Source of the DNA: an uncultured Campylobacter sp.
GTDB taxonomy: Bacteria; Campylobacterota; Campylobacteria; Campylobacterales; Campylobacteraceae
NCBI RefSeq assembly: GCF_944323605.1
Contig: NZ_CALUTC010000006.1
Coordinates: 17,607-81,606 of the forward strand
Direction: 5' to 3'
DNA length: 64,000 nucleotides
Shown here: positions 48,701-56,182 of the stretch, one piece after another
Layout: each line of letters opens with the position of its first letter
Numbering within the stretch: position 1 is the first letter of the stretch
Notes under the pieces: model-generated
Seen by the model: the letters and a program-made list of their open reading frames with translations, nothing else
Databases searched by the model: none
Told to the model about the DNA's origin: nothing
Program-made: the position numbers and the translations under genes

Positions 48701-48751
48701 AAGCTTGATGTAAAGATTAGAAAAATTTACCAAAGAGAAGAATTAAAATAA
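45722..48751 (+). CDS. cmeF: CmeF-like RND inner-membrane pump
   Basis: A 1009-residue resistance-nodulation-division transporter with 12 membrane segments and two large periplasmic loops. GIFVDDAIVVIEHI in helix 4 has the paired aspartates of the proton relay, and GMVGKNAILLVDVANK in the C-terminal half is a family motif. The N-terminus (MYKIAINRPITVLMFF) is standard. It exports bile salts and antimicrobials in C. jejuni. Two start codons (45722, 45725) are possible. Confidence 0.92.
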   Translation: MMYKIAINRPITVLMFFVALIIFGLISAFSMSVNLFPSVNVPIIKVSTKLSGDLKYIESKVTKEIENALSDIDGIKTISSSSFDNFTVTVMEFELDKDLEVAANDVRDRIGSLSLPAKPEVEKLNSEAGSVISLFVYSKNNDNIALMRAVNEKIKPKLQRISGVGKIDTVAYLEPQIRIKLEPALLQKYNLNALEIANLIKKQNFKQALGELENDKKNYIIKGYFEATSLKELEDIIVLPGLFLKDIAKIEQDLEDKKQIAIKDLQEGVLLEINKVSRYNALETISNVKNELSNLEKIAGKDIVIEAVYNKSENISKHLYQVIFDMFLGIILTVLIVYLFLRSISATLIACVAIPTSIISTFFLIDLMGYDLNRLTLIALTLSIGIFVDDAIVVIEHIAKKIDEKLPPLQAAYEGISEIGFSVLSISVVLLCVFVPIAYMHSIPGLFFNALGISVASGVVVSFLVAIFLIPSLSARFFSSKKSKFYYKSEPFFNSLEHRYEMLLGSILKHKAKFLLASFVVILLCFFLATRLGLDFLPMEDDSEFQVMIENRTDLSLEAMKVKSLKILQEIKADKRVEYAYLLVGYTDSMESKKAKIYVKLKELSKRDERQPKIVEEYRKKLSYSDLKIRVLDMPKFEGAGVDSPIQFLVLGDDLNEILKASSRAKELLAKNPNIVNIDDDANSTKEELAVFVDRQKATRLGVDLEYLAGVLSYSFSQLSVGNMDLGAFKDEIILSFDKDYKKDIESLKKIQIKNDKGQSLDLESVVSLVYQTNLASINRYNKSTSVKINASNTDISLGEVKKLILDNIDYILGDNSNLSYDFAGFIDLLDETVMGFVMSILLAFVLIYLVLAALYESLILPFVIMVSMPLAFAGTCLGLFLTGNNFSLFVLVAIILLFGMVGKNAILLVDVANKKCKEGFNVDEALIIAGKSRLRAILMTSFAMICAMLPLALSRGSGYEGNSPMAIAVIFGLVSSTILTLLVVPTIFEFAYKLDVKIRKIYQREELK

Positions 48752-48758
48752 ATAAACA

Positions 48759-48789
48759 TACCTTACTTAAAACGAATTTAAGTAAGGTA
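48759..48789. terminator. Bidirectional terminator between cmeF and the convergent exported-protein gene
   Basis: TACCTTACTTAAA at 48759-48771 is a perfect 13-bp complement of 48777-48789, with a five-base loop. It starts eight bases after the cmeF stop and lies four bases from the opposite stop. The minus-strand side is followed by TGTTTATTTATTTT. Confidence 0.7.
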
Positions 48790-48793
48790 AAAA

Positions 48794-49513
48794 TTATTTT
48801 AGAGCTTTGGCTTCATCTCTTAGAAAGATACTTAAGCTTCTTGCTATTTCATCTAGCATTTCTTTGTATTTGTTTGGCTTAAAACTAATGTCTAAATTTA
48901 AAATTTGGTCTTTTATGATTGTTTTTTGTTTTGTATCCAAAATTTTAAATCTTAATTTTATATTTAATATTTTATATTTAAAAAATAAAAATTCTTCATC
49001 CACAAGCTTCATATCATCAAATGCAAGAAAAATAAGGTATTCAGGTATTTTCAAAAATGTTCTTTCAAGACTTGGTTCATATATAAGCAAAGATGAAATA
49101 TCAAAGATTTTGTATTCTTTGTCTTTAGAGATATTTTTAAAATTTATTGGATGTTGATAAAGTACATTATTTTGTTGGTTTAAAAGCTCTAAACTTCTTT
49201 CGTTTAATATATTTGCTATCATTTTTTCAAAGCTTTGCTTTATTATATCATCTTTGTTTTCAAAAACTATCTTATCATTATAAGCAGCAAGTATGATAAA
49301 ATCTTTTTTTGTATCATCATATTCTACATATAAATGATCTTTTACTCTTTCTATGGAGCTATCAAAAAGCGGCTCTTCATCGTCTATATTGTTTAAATTT
49401 ACCTGTTTTAGGTCTATGAGTTCAAATTTTTGTGGGTTTTCAAGCTTTATTATAATATGTTCTTTTGAAAAAATAAGCGAAGTTAAAATAAACAAAAATA
49501 ATACTATCTTCAT
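48794..49513 (-). CDS. Exported protein of unknown function
   Basis: A 239-residue protein with signal MKIVLFLFILTSLIFSKEH. The mature part is rich in I, K, D and L with no domain I recognise. It overlaps cysQ by four bases. The order gltA-cysQ-this gene is conserved with C. jejuni as I recall it, where the last is an uncharacterised periplasmic protein, suggesting a shared transcript but not a shared function. Confidence 0.72.
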   Translation of the reverse strand: MKIVLFLFILTSLIFSKEHIIIKLENPQKFELIDLKQVNLNNIDDEEPLFDSSIERVKDHLYVEYDDTKKDFIILAAYNDKIVFENKDDIIKQSFEKMIANILNERSLELLNQQNNVLYQHPINFKNISKDKEYKIFDISSLLIYEPSLERTFLKIPEYLIFLAFDDMKLVDEEFLFFKYKILNIKLRFKILDTKQKTIIKDQILNLDISFKPNKYKEMLDEIARSLSIFLRDEAKALK

Positions 49514-50274
49514 AGTATAACTTCTTTTAGGTATTCTTTTTTAGCTACCGCTATAAAAGATGGGCATAAAAAGCTTTCTTTGTTGTATTGCAAAAATGTT
49601 TTATCGAATTTAAGCATCAAGCCAGAGTTTTGATTTACTAAAAAATCTCCAGCAGCTATATCCCAAGAATTTAAAGATTCAAAGCGGCAGTAAAGTCCAG
49701 CTTCACCTTCTAATAATGCTGTAAATTTCAAAGCAGAGCTTATTTTTATAGTTGTTAAAGAATTTTTTTCTAAAAATTCTTTATTTCTAGCATTTGGGTG
49801 ATGGACGCTGATTAGGGCTACTTTTTTATTTTTTTCAAATTTGTCTTTATCTATTTTTAAAATATTTTCATTTTTATACACAGGGCTTTCTTTGTGTGCG
49901 TAAAATATTTCCTTCGTGCTTGGTTTTTGAATGAGTGCTAAAATAGGTCTTTGCTTTTCTATCAATGCTATTAATACACAGTATTCATCACTACCATTTA
50001 TAAAGCCTTTAGTTCCATCAAGTGGATCTACCAACCAAAATCTTTCTAAATTTTTCCTAACATCAAAAGACAAAGGGCTTTCTTCGCTACAAATTTTTAT
50101 ATCACTTTTTCCTAAAATTTCATTTATGATTTCATTTGCAGCTACATCAGCAGAGCTTAAAGGACTATTATCATCCTTTTTCCAAGTGTTTAGATTTTCT
50201 TTTTCTCTTAATATAGCGTCAGAAGCTTTATTAGAAGCTTCTAAAGCTAAACTTAGCAAGGAGTCTAAATTCAT
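49510..50274 (-). CDS. cysQ: 3'(2'),5'-bisphosphate nucleotidase CysQ
   Basis: A 254-residue inositol-monophosphatase-fold enzyme that hydrolyses PAP, the by-product of PAPS-using reactions. EES at 64-66, WLVDPLDGTKGF at 80-91 and WDIAAGD in the C-terminal half are the three metal-binding motifs. The TKGF rather than TxNF form points to CysQ instead of SuhB. It may clear PAP made by the sulfotransferase at 28013-29152. Confidence 0.88.
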   Translation of the reverse strand: MNLDSLLSLALEASNKASDAILREKENLNTWKKDDNSPLSSADVAANEIINEILGKSDIKICSEESPLSFDVRKNLERFWLVDPLDGTKGFINGSDEYCVLIALIEKQRPILALIQKPSTKEIFYAHKESPVYKNENILKIDKDKFEKNKKVALISVHHPNARNKEFLEKNSLTTIKISSALKFTALLEGEAGLYCRFESLNSWDIAAGDFLVNQNSGLMLKFDKTFLQYNKESFLCPSFIAVAKKEYLKEVIL

Positions 50275-50321
50275 ATTTTACCTTGATATGAAAATTATCC
50301 TTGCAATTTTAGTAATTTTTT

Positions 50322-51590
50322 TTAAACTTTTGGTTTATCACCTATATAAAGTTGTCTTGGACGGACTATTTTTAAACTTGCTTGTTCTTTTAGTTCTATC
50401 CACTGTGCTATCCACCCAGGAATTCTTCCTATCACAAAGAGAACCGCAAACATTTCGTTTGGTATGCCTAAGGCTTTTAATATAAGACCACTGTGAAAAT
50501 CAACATTAGGATACAGATTTCTTTGCACGAAATAATCATCATTTAGTGCTATTTCCTCTATTCTAGAGGCTACTTTGATTAAATTTGTATCTATACCTAT
50601 CTCGTCTATTAGTTGGTCTCTTAATTTTTTAAGAACCTTTGCTCTAGGATCAAAATTTTTATAAACCCTATGCCCAAATCCCATAAGTCTAAATGGATCG
50701 TTTTTGTCCTTAGCTTTTTTGATATATTCATCTACTCTATCAACTGTGCCTATAGTTTCTAGCATTCTTATAACACCTTCATTTGCTCCACCATGAGCGT
50801 GTCCCCAAAGTGCTCCAATACCAGCACTTATACAAGCGTAAGGGTGAGCATGAGTCGAGCCAACAGCTCTAACTGTCGAAGTAGAAGCATTTTGTTCATG
50901 GTCTATATGAAGCATAAAGACTGTATCTAGAGCTTTTACTTCTATTGGTTTTAGCTCAACATGATCGTAAGGATATGTTCTTAGCATATATAAAAAGTTT
51001 TCTGTAAAACCTCTATCTAGATTAGGATATGCTGCTGGAAAACCGTGTTTGCATCTATACGCAGTAGCTGCTATAGTAGGAATTTTGGCTATTATCCTTG
51101 CTGCCATTTCCATATATTCTTCTTTTAAATTCATATTTAAATGATCAGGATAAAAAGTAGATAAAGATGAAACAGCTGCTTGTAAAACAGCCATAGGATG
51201 AGCGTTGTCTGGAAAGGCATCAAATAATTTTTTCATACCCTCGTGTATAAAAGAACGTTTTTTAAGCTCGTATCTAAACTCTTCCAGTCTTTGTGTGCTA
51301 GGAAGCTCCTTGTATAGTAATAAATGCACCACATCTAAAAAAAGCTTGTTTTCAGCCAACCATTCTATAGGATAGCCTCTATGCATCAATAAACCTTTTT
51401 CACCGTCTATATATGTTATATCTGATTTACATGTTGCGGTTGAGGTTAAACCTTCATCATAAGAAAACATTCCAGTTTGTTTGTAGAAACTAGACATATC
51501 CACTACACTAGGTCCAACCGTCCCATCATATATAGGAAATTCATAATTTTTGCCGTTCCTATTATCCGTTAGTGTTACTGAATTTGACAT
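50322..51590 (-). CDS. gltA: Citrate synthase
   Basis: A 422-residue type II citrate synthase, the entry to the citric acid cycle. MLHIDHEQNASTSTVR, ALWGHAHGGANE and MGFGHRVYKNFDPRA contain the catalytic histidines, and VDFHSGLILKALGIP the aspartate-containing region. The N-terminal extension with TDNRNGKNYEFPIYDGTVGP is typical of the Gram-negative hexameric form. It has an AGGAGGATAAG ribosome site. Confidence 0.96.
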   Translation of the reverse strand: MSNSVTLTDNRNGKNYEFPIYDGTVGPSVVDMSSFYKQTGMFSYDEGLTSTATCKSDITYIDGEKGLLMHRGYPIEWLAENKLFLDVVHLLLYKELPSTQRLEEFRYELKKRSFIHEGMKKLFDAFPDNAHPMAVLQAAVSSLSTFYPDHLNMNLKEEYMEMAARIIAKIPTIAATAYRCKHGFPAAYPNLDRGFTENFLYMLRTYPYDHVELKPIEVKALDTVFMLHIDHEQNASTSTVRAVGSTHAHPYACISAGIGALWGHAHGGANEGVIRMLETIGTVDRVDEYIKKAKDKNDPFRLMGFGHRVYKNFDPRAKVLKKLRDQLIDEIGIDTNLIKVASRIEEIALNDDYFVQRNLYPNVDFHSGLILKALGIPNEMFAVLFVIGRIPGWIAQWIELKEQASLKIVRPRQLYIGDKPKV

Positions 51591-51680
51591 CTTATCCTCC
51601 TGCTATTTATTTTTATCTTACCTATTGTAACACATAAAAGCTTTTTATTATAAATTTTAAAAGCAAGAAAGCTTTTTATT
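51591..51680 (-). promoter_or_regulatory. gltA promoter region with a 13-base direct repeat
   Basis: On the minus strand TACAAT (51624-51629) is a candidate -10 box, 34 bases before the gltA ATG. AAAGCTTTTTATT occurs at 51637-51649 and again at 51668-51680, 31 bases apart (about three helix turns), covering the -35 position and upstream. Each copy contains the palindrome AAGCTT. This may be an operator, but low complexity makes chance repeats common. Confidence 0.35.
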
Positions 51681-51783
51681 TTAAAAAATGTATGAAAAAG
51701 TAGCAAAAAATTTAAAGAATATTAATAAAGGCTATTTTTAGAACTTATTTTTGTTAATTTTTATAATTAAAGAGTAAATTTAG

Positions 51784-51838
51784 GTTAATTAAACATTAAC
51801 ACAAATTAAAAAAAGTTTAAAATTATATTTTATATAAT
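51784..51838 (+). promoter_or_regulatory. nrfHA promoter with upstream palindrome
   Basis: A TATAAT at 51833-51838 lies 32 bases before the nrfH start. Upstream, GTTAAT at 51784-51789 and ATTAAC at 51795-51800 form a palindrome with a five-base spacer, about 33 bases before the -10 box. The position suits an activator that responds to nitrite or low oxygen, but no known consensus can be assigned. Confidence 0.45.
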
Positions 51839-51870
51839 CTCATTTGTGATTTTTGTAACAAGGAGGAAGT

Positions 51871-52371
51871 TTGGAGAAAGATAAAAAAGTAAGTGTATTT
51901 TTTACATTTTTTATAATCTTGCTTTTTGTATTCTTTGCACTGGGTTTTTACACCTTTTATAATGCTAAAGGCATTTCGTATTTTTCTGATTCTAGTGAAG
52001 CCTGTAATAATTGTCATATAATGAATGATGTTTATGCTGATTATTTAAAATCTTCACATTCAAAGAAAATAGCGGGTCAGCCTAGAGCAAGTTGTGGGGA
52101 CTGTCATTTACCACACGGTTTTGTTGATAAATGGATAGCAAAGGCACAAAGTGGCGTAGGACATGCTTATGCTTTTACTTTCAAATTAGATGAACTTCCT
52201 ACAAATTTAAGTGCAAACGAAAAGAGCAAGGATATAGTTCAAGCAAACTGTATATCTTGTCATTATGAAATGGTTTCAAATGTTATAAACCCAACAACCA
52301 ATCCACACGGTGATAATTCTTTAAAATGCGTATCTTGTCATCAAGGTGTTGGACATAGTAGAGGATTTTAA
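51871..52371 (+). CDS. nrfH: Tetrahaem cytochrome c quinol dehydrogenase NrfH
   Basis: A 166-residue NapC/NirT-family protein. One N-terminal membrane helix (about 8-30) anchors it in the inner membrane with four CxxCH haem sites in the periplasm at 45, 75, 127 and 153. CNNCHIM provides M51, the methionine near haem 1. It oxidises menaquinol and feeds NrfA. The start is TTG 51871 behind a strong AGGAGG site. Confidence 0.95.
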   Translation: MEKDKKVSVFFTFFIILLFVFFALGFYTFYNAKGISYFSDSSEACNNCHIMNDVYADYLKSSHSKKIAGQPRASCGDCHLPHGFVDKWIAKAQSGVGHAYAFTFKLDELPTNLSANEKSKDIVQANCISCHYEMVSNVINPTTNPHGDNSLKCVSCHQGVGHSRGF

Positions 52372-52386
52372 TATTTTTAAGGAGAT

Positions 52387-54210
52387 ATGATGAGCAAAAA
52401 AGGTTTAAGTGTAGCAATTGTAGTGTTGATAGTATTGATAGCTGGGGTTTTATGGCTAAACAATGATATCACGCAGAAACAAAATGAGGGCATAGGTGGA
52501 ACAATCTCTAAAAATTTAGTTGAATTAAGTGATGATAATCCAACTTTTGATCATTGGGGACAAAATTTTCCTGACTATCTTGACATGTATACAAAGGTGG
52601 AAAAAGAAGTCCCATTTAGCACAGAATTTGGTGGAAATTTAGCTTATTCTAAGCTTATTAGATACCCACAACTTACTGTGCTTTGGGCTGGATATCCTTT
52701 TTCTATAGATGCAAATGAAGAAAGAGGGCACTTTTGGATACAAGTAGATCAAATGGATACAGCAAGAAACAATAAAGACTTCTTAAATTCTCATGGTTTT
52801 GCAGCATTTGCGGGACAACCAACAGCGTGTATGAATTGTCATAGCGGATGGTCTCCTTGGTTGCTTGAAAATGTAGCAAAGGGTGATTGGGTAGCTTTTA
52901 ACTCTACTAAGTATTGGACTATGATAAAAAATGTTCCTGCTGTAAATGGTATAGTTGAAAATTCTCCTGAACATAGTGGTCCTCACGGTGGTAAGAGAAT
53001 GGGCGTTACCTGTGCTGATTGCCATAATCCTGATGATATGAGCTTAAGACTTAGCAGACAAGCAGCTATTGATTCTTTGGTTATGAGAGGTTATGAAAAA
53101 GACCCTGTTCAAGGTATAAAAGCTAGCAGAGAGGAAATGAGAAGCTTAGTTTGTGCACAGTGTCACGTAGAATATTACTTTAAGCCTACCGGAGAAAAAG
53201 TTAAGGTAATGGGTGAAAGCATAGCAAATGATACTAGTAAAAAGTGGTATAATGGCACACAAAAAACTTATGATGAATTTGATAGCTGGAGAGATGGTAA
53301 CTCGCCTACAGAGATAGAAGCAGATGGTATAGTGTTGCTTTTCCCTTGGGCTGAGTGGAAAAAAGGGCAACCTTTTAGAATAGAAATGTTTGACGATTAT
53401 TACGACAAAATCAGAGATAAATTTCCTTCAGATTGGACTCATAAATTAAGTGGTGCGCCTATGATAAAAATTCAACACCCAGAAACAGAGCTTTATAGTG
53501 GAGGAGTTCATGCTGCAAACGGTGTTAGTTGTGCTGACTGTCATATGCCTTATATAAGAAAAGGTGCTAAAAAATTAAGCCAACACAATGTAACAAGCCC
53601 ACTAGCTGATATAAATTCGGCTTGTAAAACCTGCCATACTCAAAGCGAGGAATATTTAAAGGGTCAAATTGCTGATATACAAAATTCTGTTGCTTACGAT
53701 TTGAGAACAGCAGAATACGGCATAGTAAGTCTTATAACAGATATTAAAAAGCTAAGAGATGCTTTAGGAGAAAAACCTGAATATCAAAGTGAAGGTAAAG
53801 CTGATGTTAAAAAGATAAATTTAGCTCTTAATGAGGTTTTAGAGCTTCATAGAAAAGCGCAGATTAGAGCAGATTTTGTCGGAGCTGAAAACTCAACAGG
53901 CTTTCACAATCCAAGAGAAGCTTCAAGAATGCTTCTTCAAGCCATAGATATGGCTAGAACCGGACAAAGCAAACTCGTTGAAATAGCTTCTGCAAATGGA
54001 ATTGCTAACTTTAAAACATCTAATTTAGGTTTTGAAGATATTCAAAAGCTTAATCCTGGTGAAATTCGCTATAAGGTTGATTTAAATGGCAAAAAAGCTG
54101 GAGATAGATATTATGAGCACGATAATGTAAATGGTAATCCTCCTGCTGCTTCGTTAGAACACGACAAAAACATCAAACCTTATAATTATCAAATCATTGA
54201 TAAAAAATGA
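52387..54210 (+). CDS. nrfA: Periplasmic cytochrome c nitrite reductase NrfA
   Basis: A 607-residue pentahaem enzyme that reduces nitrite to ammonium with six electrons. An N-terminal signal-anchor is followed by CMNCH (148-152), CADCH (209-213), CAQCH (257-261, followed by VEYYF), CADCH (383-387) and CKTCH (414-418). The first haem site is CxxCH, not the CxxCK of E. coli NrfA. The C-terminal third is the dimer helix bundle. A TAAGGAG site precedes two start codons. It is also important for nitric oxide resistance in C. jejuni. Confidence 0.95.
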   Translation: MMSKKGLSVAIVVLIVLIAGVLWLNNDITQKQNEGIGGTISKNLVELSDDNPTFDHWGQNFPDYLDMYTKVEKEVPFSTEFGGNLAYSKLIRYPQLTVLWAGYPFSIDANEERGHFWIQVDQMDTARNNKDFLNSHGFAAFAGQPTACMNCHSGWSPWLLENVAKGDWVAFNSTKYWTMIKNVPAVNGIVENSPEHSGPHGGKRMGVTCADCHNPDDMSLRLSRQAAIDSLVMRGYEKDPVQGIKASREEMRSLVCAQCHVEYYFKPTGEKVKVMGESIANDTSKKWYNGTQKTYDEFDSWRDGNSPTEIEADGIVLLFPWAEWKKGQPFRIEMFDDYYDKIRDKFPSDWTHKLSGAPMIKIQHPETELYSGGVHAANGVSCADCHMPYIRKGAKKLSQHNVTSPLADINSACKTCHTQSEEYLKGQIADIQNSVAYDLRTAEYGIVSLITDIKKLRDALGEKPEYQSEGKADVKKINLALNEVLELHRKAQIRADFVGAENSTGFHNPREASRMLLQAIDMARTGQSKLVEIASANGIANFKTSNLGFEDIQKLNPGEIRYKVDLNGKKAGDRYYEHDNVNGNPPAASLEHDKNIKPYNYQIIDKK

Positions 54211-54211
54211 T

Positions 54212-54240
54212 AAAATGGGCTTTTTATAGCCCATTTTTTT
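54212..54240 (+). terminator. Rho-independent terminator of nrfHA
   Basis: AAAATGGGCT at 54212-54221 pairs with AGCCCATTTT at 54228-54237 around a six-base loop, and continues into a T run to 54240. It lies directly after the nrfA stop. Confidence 0.85.
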
Positions 54241-54327
54241 AATATTCTTTTTTTGCATTTTATATACATTTTTTAATTTAATCTTTTTAAGATAAAATAA
54301 TAAAATAGATATTTTATAGATAAACTT

Positions 54328-54344
54328 ATCAAAAAACTTGTATT
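54328..54344 (+). repeat. 17-base repeat, copy 1, in the leader of the AraC-family gene
   Basis: ATCAAAAAACTTGTATT at 54328-54344 ends 15 bases before the ATG of the regulator, near its ribosome site. An identical copy lies upstream of the next gene at 55196-55212, which suggests a binding site for autoregulation. Confidence 0.45.
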
Positions 54345-54359
54345 ATTTAAGGAAATTTT

Positions 54360-55223
54360 ATGTATGTTTTTCCAGATGATTTAAGCGGCATTAAAAATGT
54401 AAGCTTATTTAAAAGAAATAATTTTGTATTTGCTAAGTATATACAAGAAAAATCAGGCTTTTTTCAAAAAGTAAAAACAAATATGCATTGTTTTGTTTTG
54501 GTAAAAAATGGTTCAAAGATAGTGCATAGTCAAAATGGAGATTATGAGCTAAAAACGGGAGATGCTTTATTTTTAAAGGCTGATAAGCATATATTTAGTA
54601 ATATAAAAACGCACAAAAGAGCGTATGAAGCCATTTTGCTTTTTTTTGATAATAATATCTTGCTTAATTTTGCAAAATCTCATAAAGATAAATTAGAACA
54701 ATGTGAGGCTAAATGTGATATTTTTAAGATAGAAAGAAATGATTTTTTAAATTCCATAATAAATAGCTTTGAAATTTATATAGATAATTTTTTAAACGAT
54801 ATATTGCTTTTGCATAAGATAGAAGAGCTTTTTTTATATATACTTTTAAGAAATAAGCTAGTTTTTTCATCGTTTTTAATGGATATAGTAAGAGAATTTG
54901 AAATGGACTTAAACACCATTTTTACTTGTTGTGATTCAAGTTTTGCAACCGTTGCTGATATGGCTAATTCCGTGAATATGGATAATGCAACATTTACTAG
55001 AAAATTTAGAACTATTTTTGACAAAAGCCCTAAAAATTGGCTTGATAACAAGAGATTTGAAAAGGCTTTATTCTTGCTTGAATATACCCCAAAGAATATA
55101 AATGAAATTTGTTCTGATTGCGGCTTTTCTTCTGTTTCTTGGTTTATAGAAAGATTTAAAAAGAGGTTTAATACAACTCCAAAACAGTATCAAAAATCAA
55201 AAAACTTGTATTTTTTAGCATAA
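54360..55223 (+). CDS. AraC-family transcriptional regulator
   Basis: A 287-residue regulator. The N-terminal 180 residues include a cupin-like stretch (YELKTGDALFLKADKHIFSN) that probably senses a ligand. The C-terminal double helix-turn-helix runs from about 190 to 285, with VADMANSVNMDNATFTRKFR and INEICSDCGFSSVSWFIERFK, ending in KKRFNTTPKQYQ as in the AraC signature. It is followed 66 bases later, same strand, by a secreted beta-propeller gene that it probably controls. The TRAP operon further down, on the other strand, could be a second target. Confidence 0.9.
   Translation: MYVFPDDLSGIKNVSLFKRNNFVFAKYIQEKSGFFQKVKTNMHCFVLVKNGSKIVHSQNGDYELKTGDALFLKADKHIFSNIKTHKRAYEAILLFFDNNILLNFAKSHKDKLEQCEAKCDIFKIERNDFLNSIINSFEIYIDNFLNDILLLHKIEELFLYILLRNKLVFSSFLMDIVREFEMDLNTIFTCCDSSFATVADMANSVNMDNATFTRKFRTIFDKSPKNWLDNKRFEKALFLLEYTPKNINEICSDCGFSSVSWFIERFKKRFNTTPKQYQKSKNLYFLA
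55196..55212 (+). repeat. 17-base repeat, copy 2, upstream of the beta-propeller gene
   Basis: The same ATCAAAAAACTTGTATT as at 54328-54344, here at the very end of the regulator's coding sequence and 40 bases upstream of the -10 box at 55253. That position (about -52 to -68) suits an AraC-type activator. Confidence 0.45.
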
Positions 55224-55252
55224 AAATTATACTAAAAAAAATAATATTTTAA

Positions 55253-55258
55253 TATACT
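55253..55258 (+). promoter_or_regulatory. -10 box for the secreted beta-propeller gene
   Basis: TATACT at 55253-55258 gives a start of transcription near 55265, with the ATG at 55290 and an AAAGGAAC ribosome site. This implies a promoter separate from that of the regulator. Confidence 0.45.
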
Positions 55259-55289
55259 TTCTACATATCAAAAAGAAAGGAACAGTATA

Positions 55290-56141
55290 ATGTTAAAGAA
55301 AATTTTATTAAGCACTGTTTTGAGTGCTGCTTTAGCTACAAGTGCTTTGGCTGAAGATATAAGTGGCTTTTCTAATCCAGAAGGAAGCTTAATCACAGCA
55401 GATGCTGTATATATAAGCAATTTAGGTGAGAAGCTTGACCCAATGGCTAAGGATAAAGATGGTTTTATATCTAAGCTAGATAAAAATGGCAAGATTGTAG
55501 AAGCAAAATTTATAAGTGCTAATCTCAATGCCCCAAAAGGTATGGCAAATGTTGGAAATACGCTAATAGTTCTTGATATAGATAGAATTGTTGCTTTTGA
55601 TTTGAAAACAAAAAAAGAACAATTTGTTGTTGATGTAAAAGGTGCTGTGTTTTTAAATGATATTGCCTTGATTGACAATAATACAGCTTTTGTTAGCGAT
55701 ACAGGCACAGGTATCATACATAAATTTGATATAAAAGCTAAAAAGATAGAGAATTTTGTTACTTTAAACAAAGAATTTATGGGACCAAACGGACTTTTGC
55801 TTAGCAAAGATAAAAAAACTCTTTATACAGCTACTTATGATGCAGCTGGAAAAGAAAAGGGTAGATTAGTTAGTGTAAATTTAGAAGATAAGAGCCAAAA
55901 ATCTCTAAGCGAGCCTCTAGGAGCTCTTGATGGCATAGTTTATGCTAAAAATGGAGATATATTTTTTTCTAGCTGGGAAGATGGCAAAAATGGCGTAATT
56001 TATAGGTATAATAGCAAGGGAAAAGTTAGCAAGGAAAAATTAAAACCTATGGCTGGACCTGCTGATATGAGCACAGACGGCAAGGTTCTTTACATACCTA
56101 AAATGGTAGAGTCAAAGGTTCTTAAAATAGACTTACCTTAA
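55290..56141 (+). CDS. Secreted SMP-30/gluconolactonase-like beta-propeller protein
   Basis: A 283-residue exported protein with signal MLKKILLSTVLSAALATSALA, cleaved near 21. The mature protein is a series of beta-propeller blades (AVYISNLGEK, PKGMANVGNTLIVLDIDRIVAFD, LNDIALIDNNTAFVSDTGTGIIHKFD, GPNGLLLSKDKKTLYTATYD, LDGIVYAKNGDIFFSSW), with the N-D and G-P-N-G loops seen in SMP-30/gluconolactonase relatives. The substrate is unknown; a lactonase, a ligand-binding or a strictosidine-synthase-like role are possible. It is probably AraC-regulated. Confidence 0.7.
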   Translation: MLKKILLSTVLSAALATSALAEDISGFSNPEGSLITADAVYISNLGEKLDPMAKDKDGFISKLDKNGKIVEAKFISANLNAPKGMANVGNTLIVLDIDRIVAFDLKTKKEQFVVDVKGAVFLNDIALIDNNTAFVSDTGTGIIHKFDIKAKKIENFVTLNKEFMGPNGLLLSKDKKTLYTATYDAAGKEKGRLVSVNLEDKSQKSLSEPLGALDGIVYAKNGDIFFSSWEDGKNGVIYRYNSKGKVSKEKLKPMAGPADMSTDGKVLYIPKMVESKVLKIDLP

Positions 56142-56151
56142 TTTTTAAAAG

Positions 56152-56180
56152 CAAATGGTGGCAAGATAAACCACCATTTG
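56152..56180. terminator. Bidirectional terminator between the beta-propeller gene and dctM
   Basis: CAAATGGTGG at 56152-56161 pairs perfectly with CCACCATTTG at 56171-56180 around a nine-base loop. It lies between two convergent stops (56141 and 56183). Short T-rich stretches follow on both sides. Confidence 0.7.
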
Positions 56181-56182
56181 TG

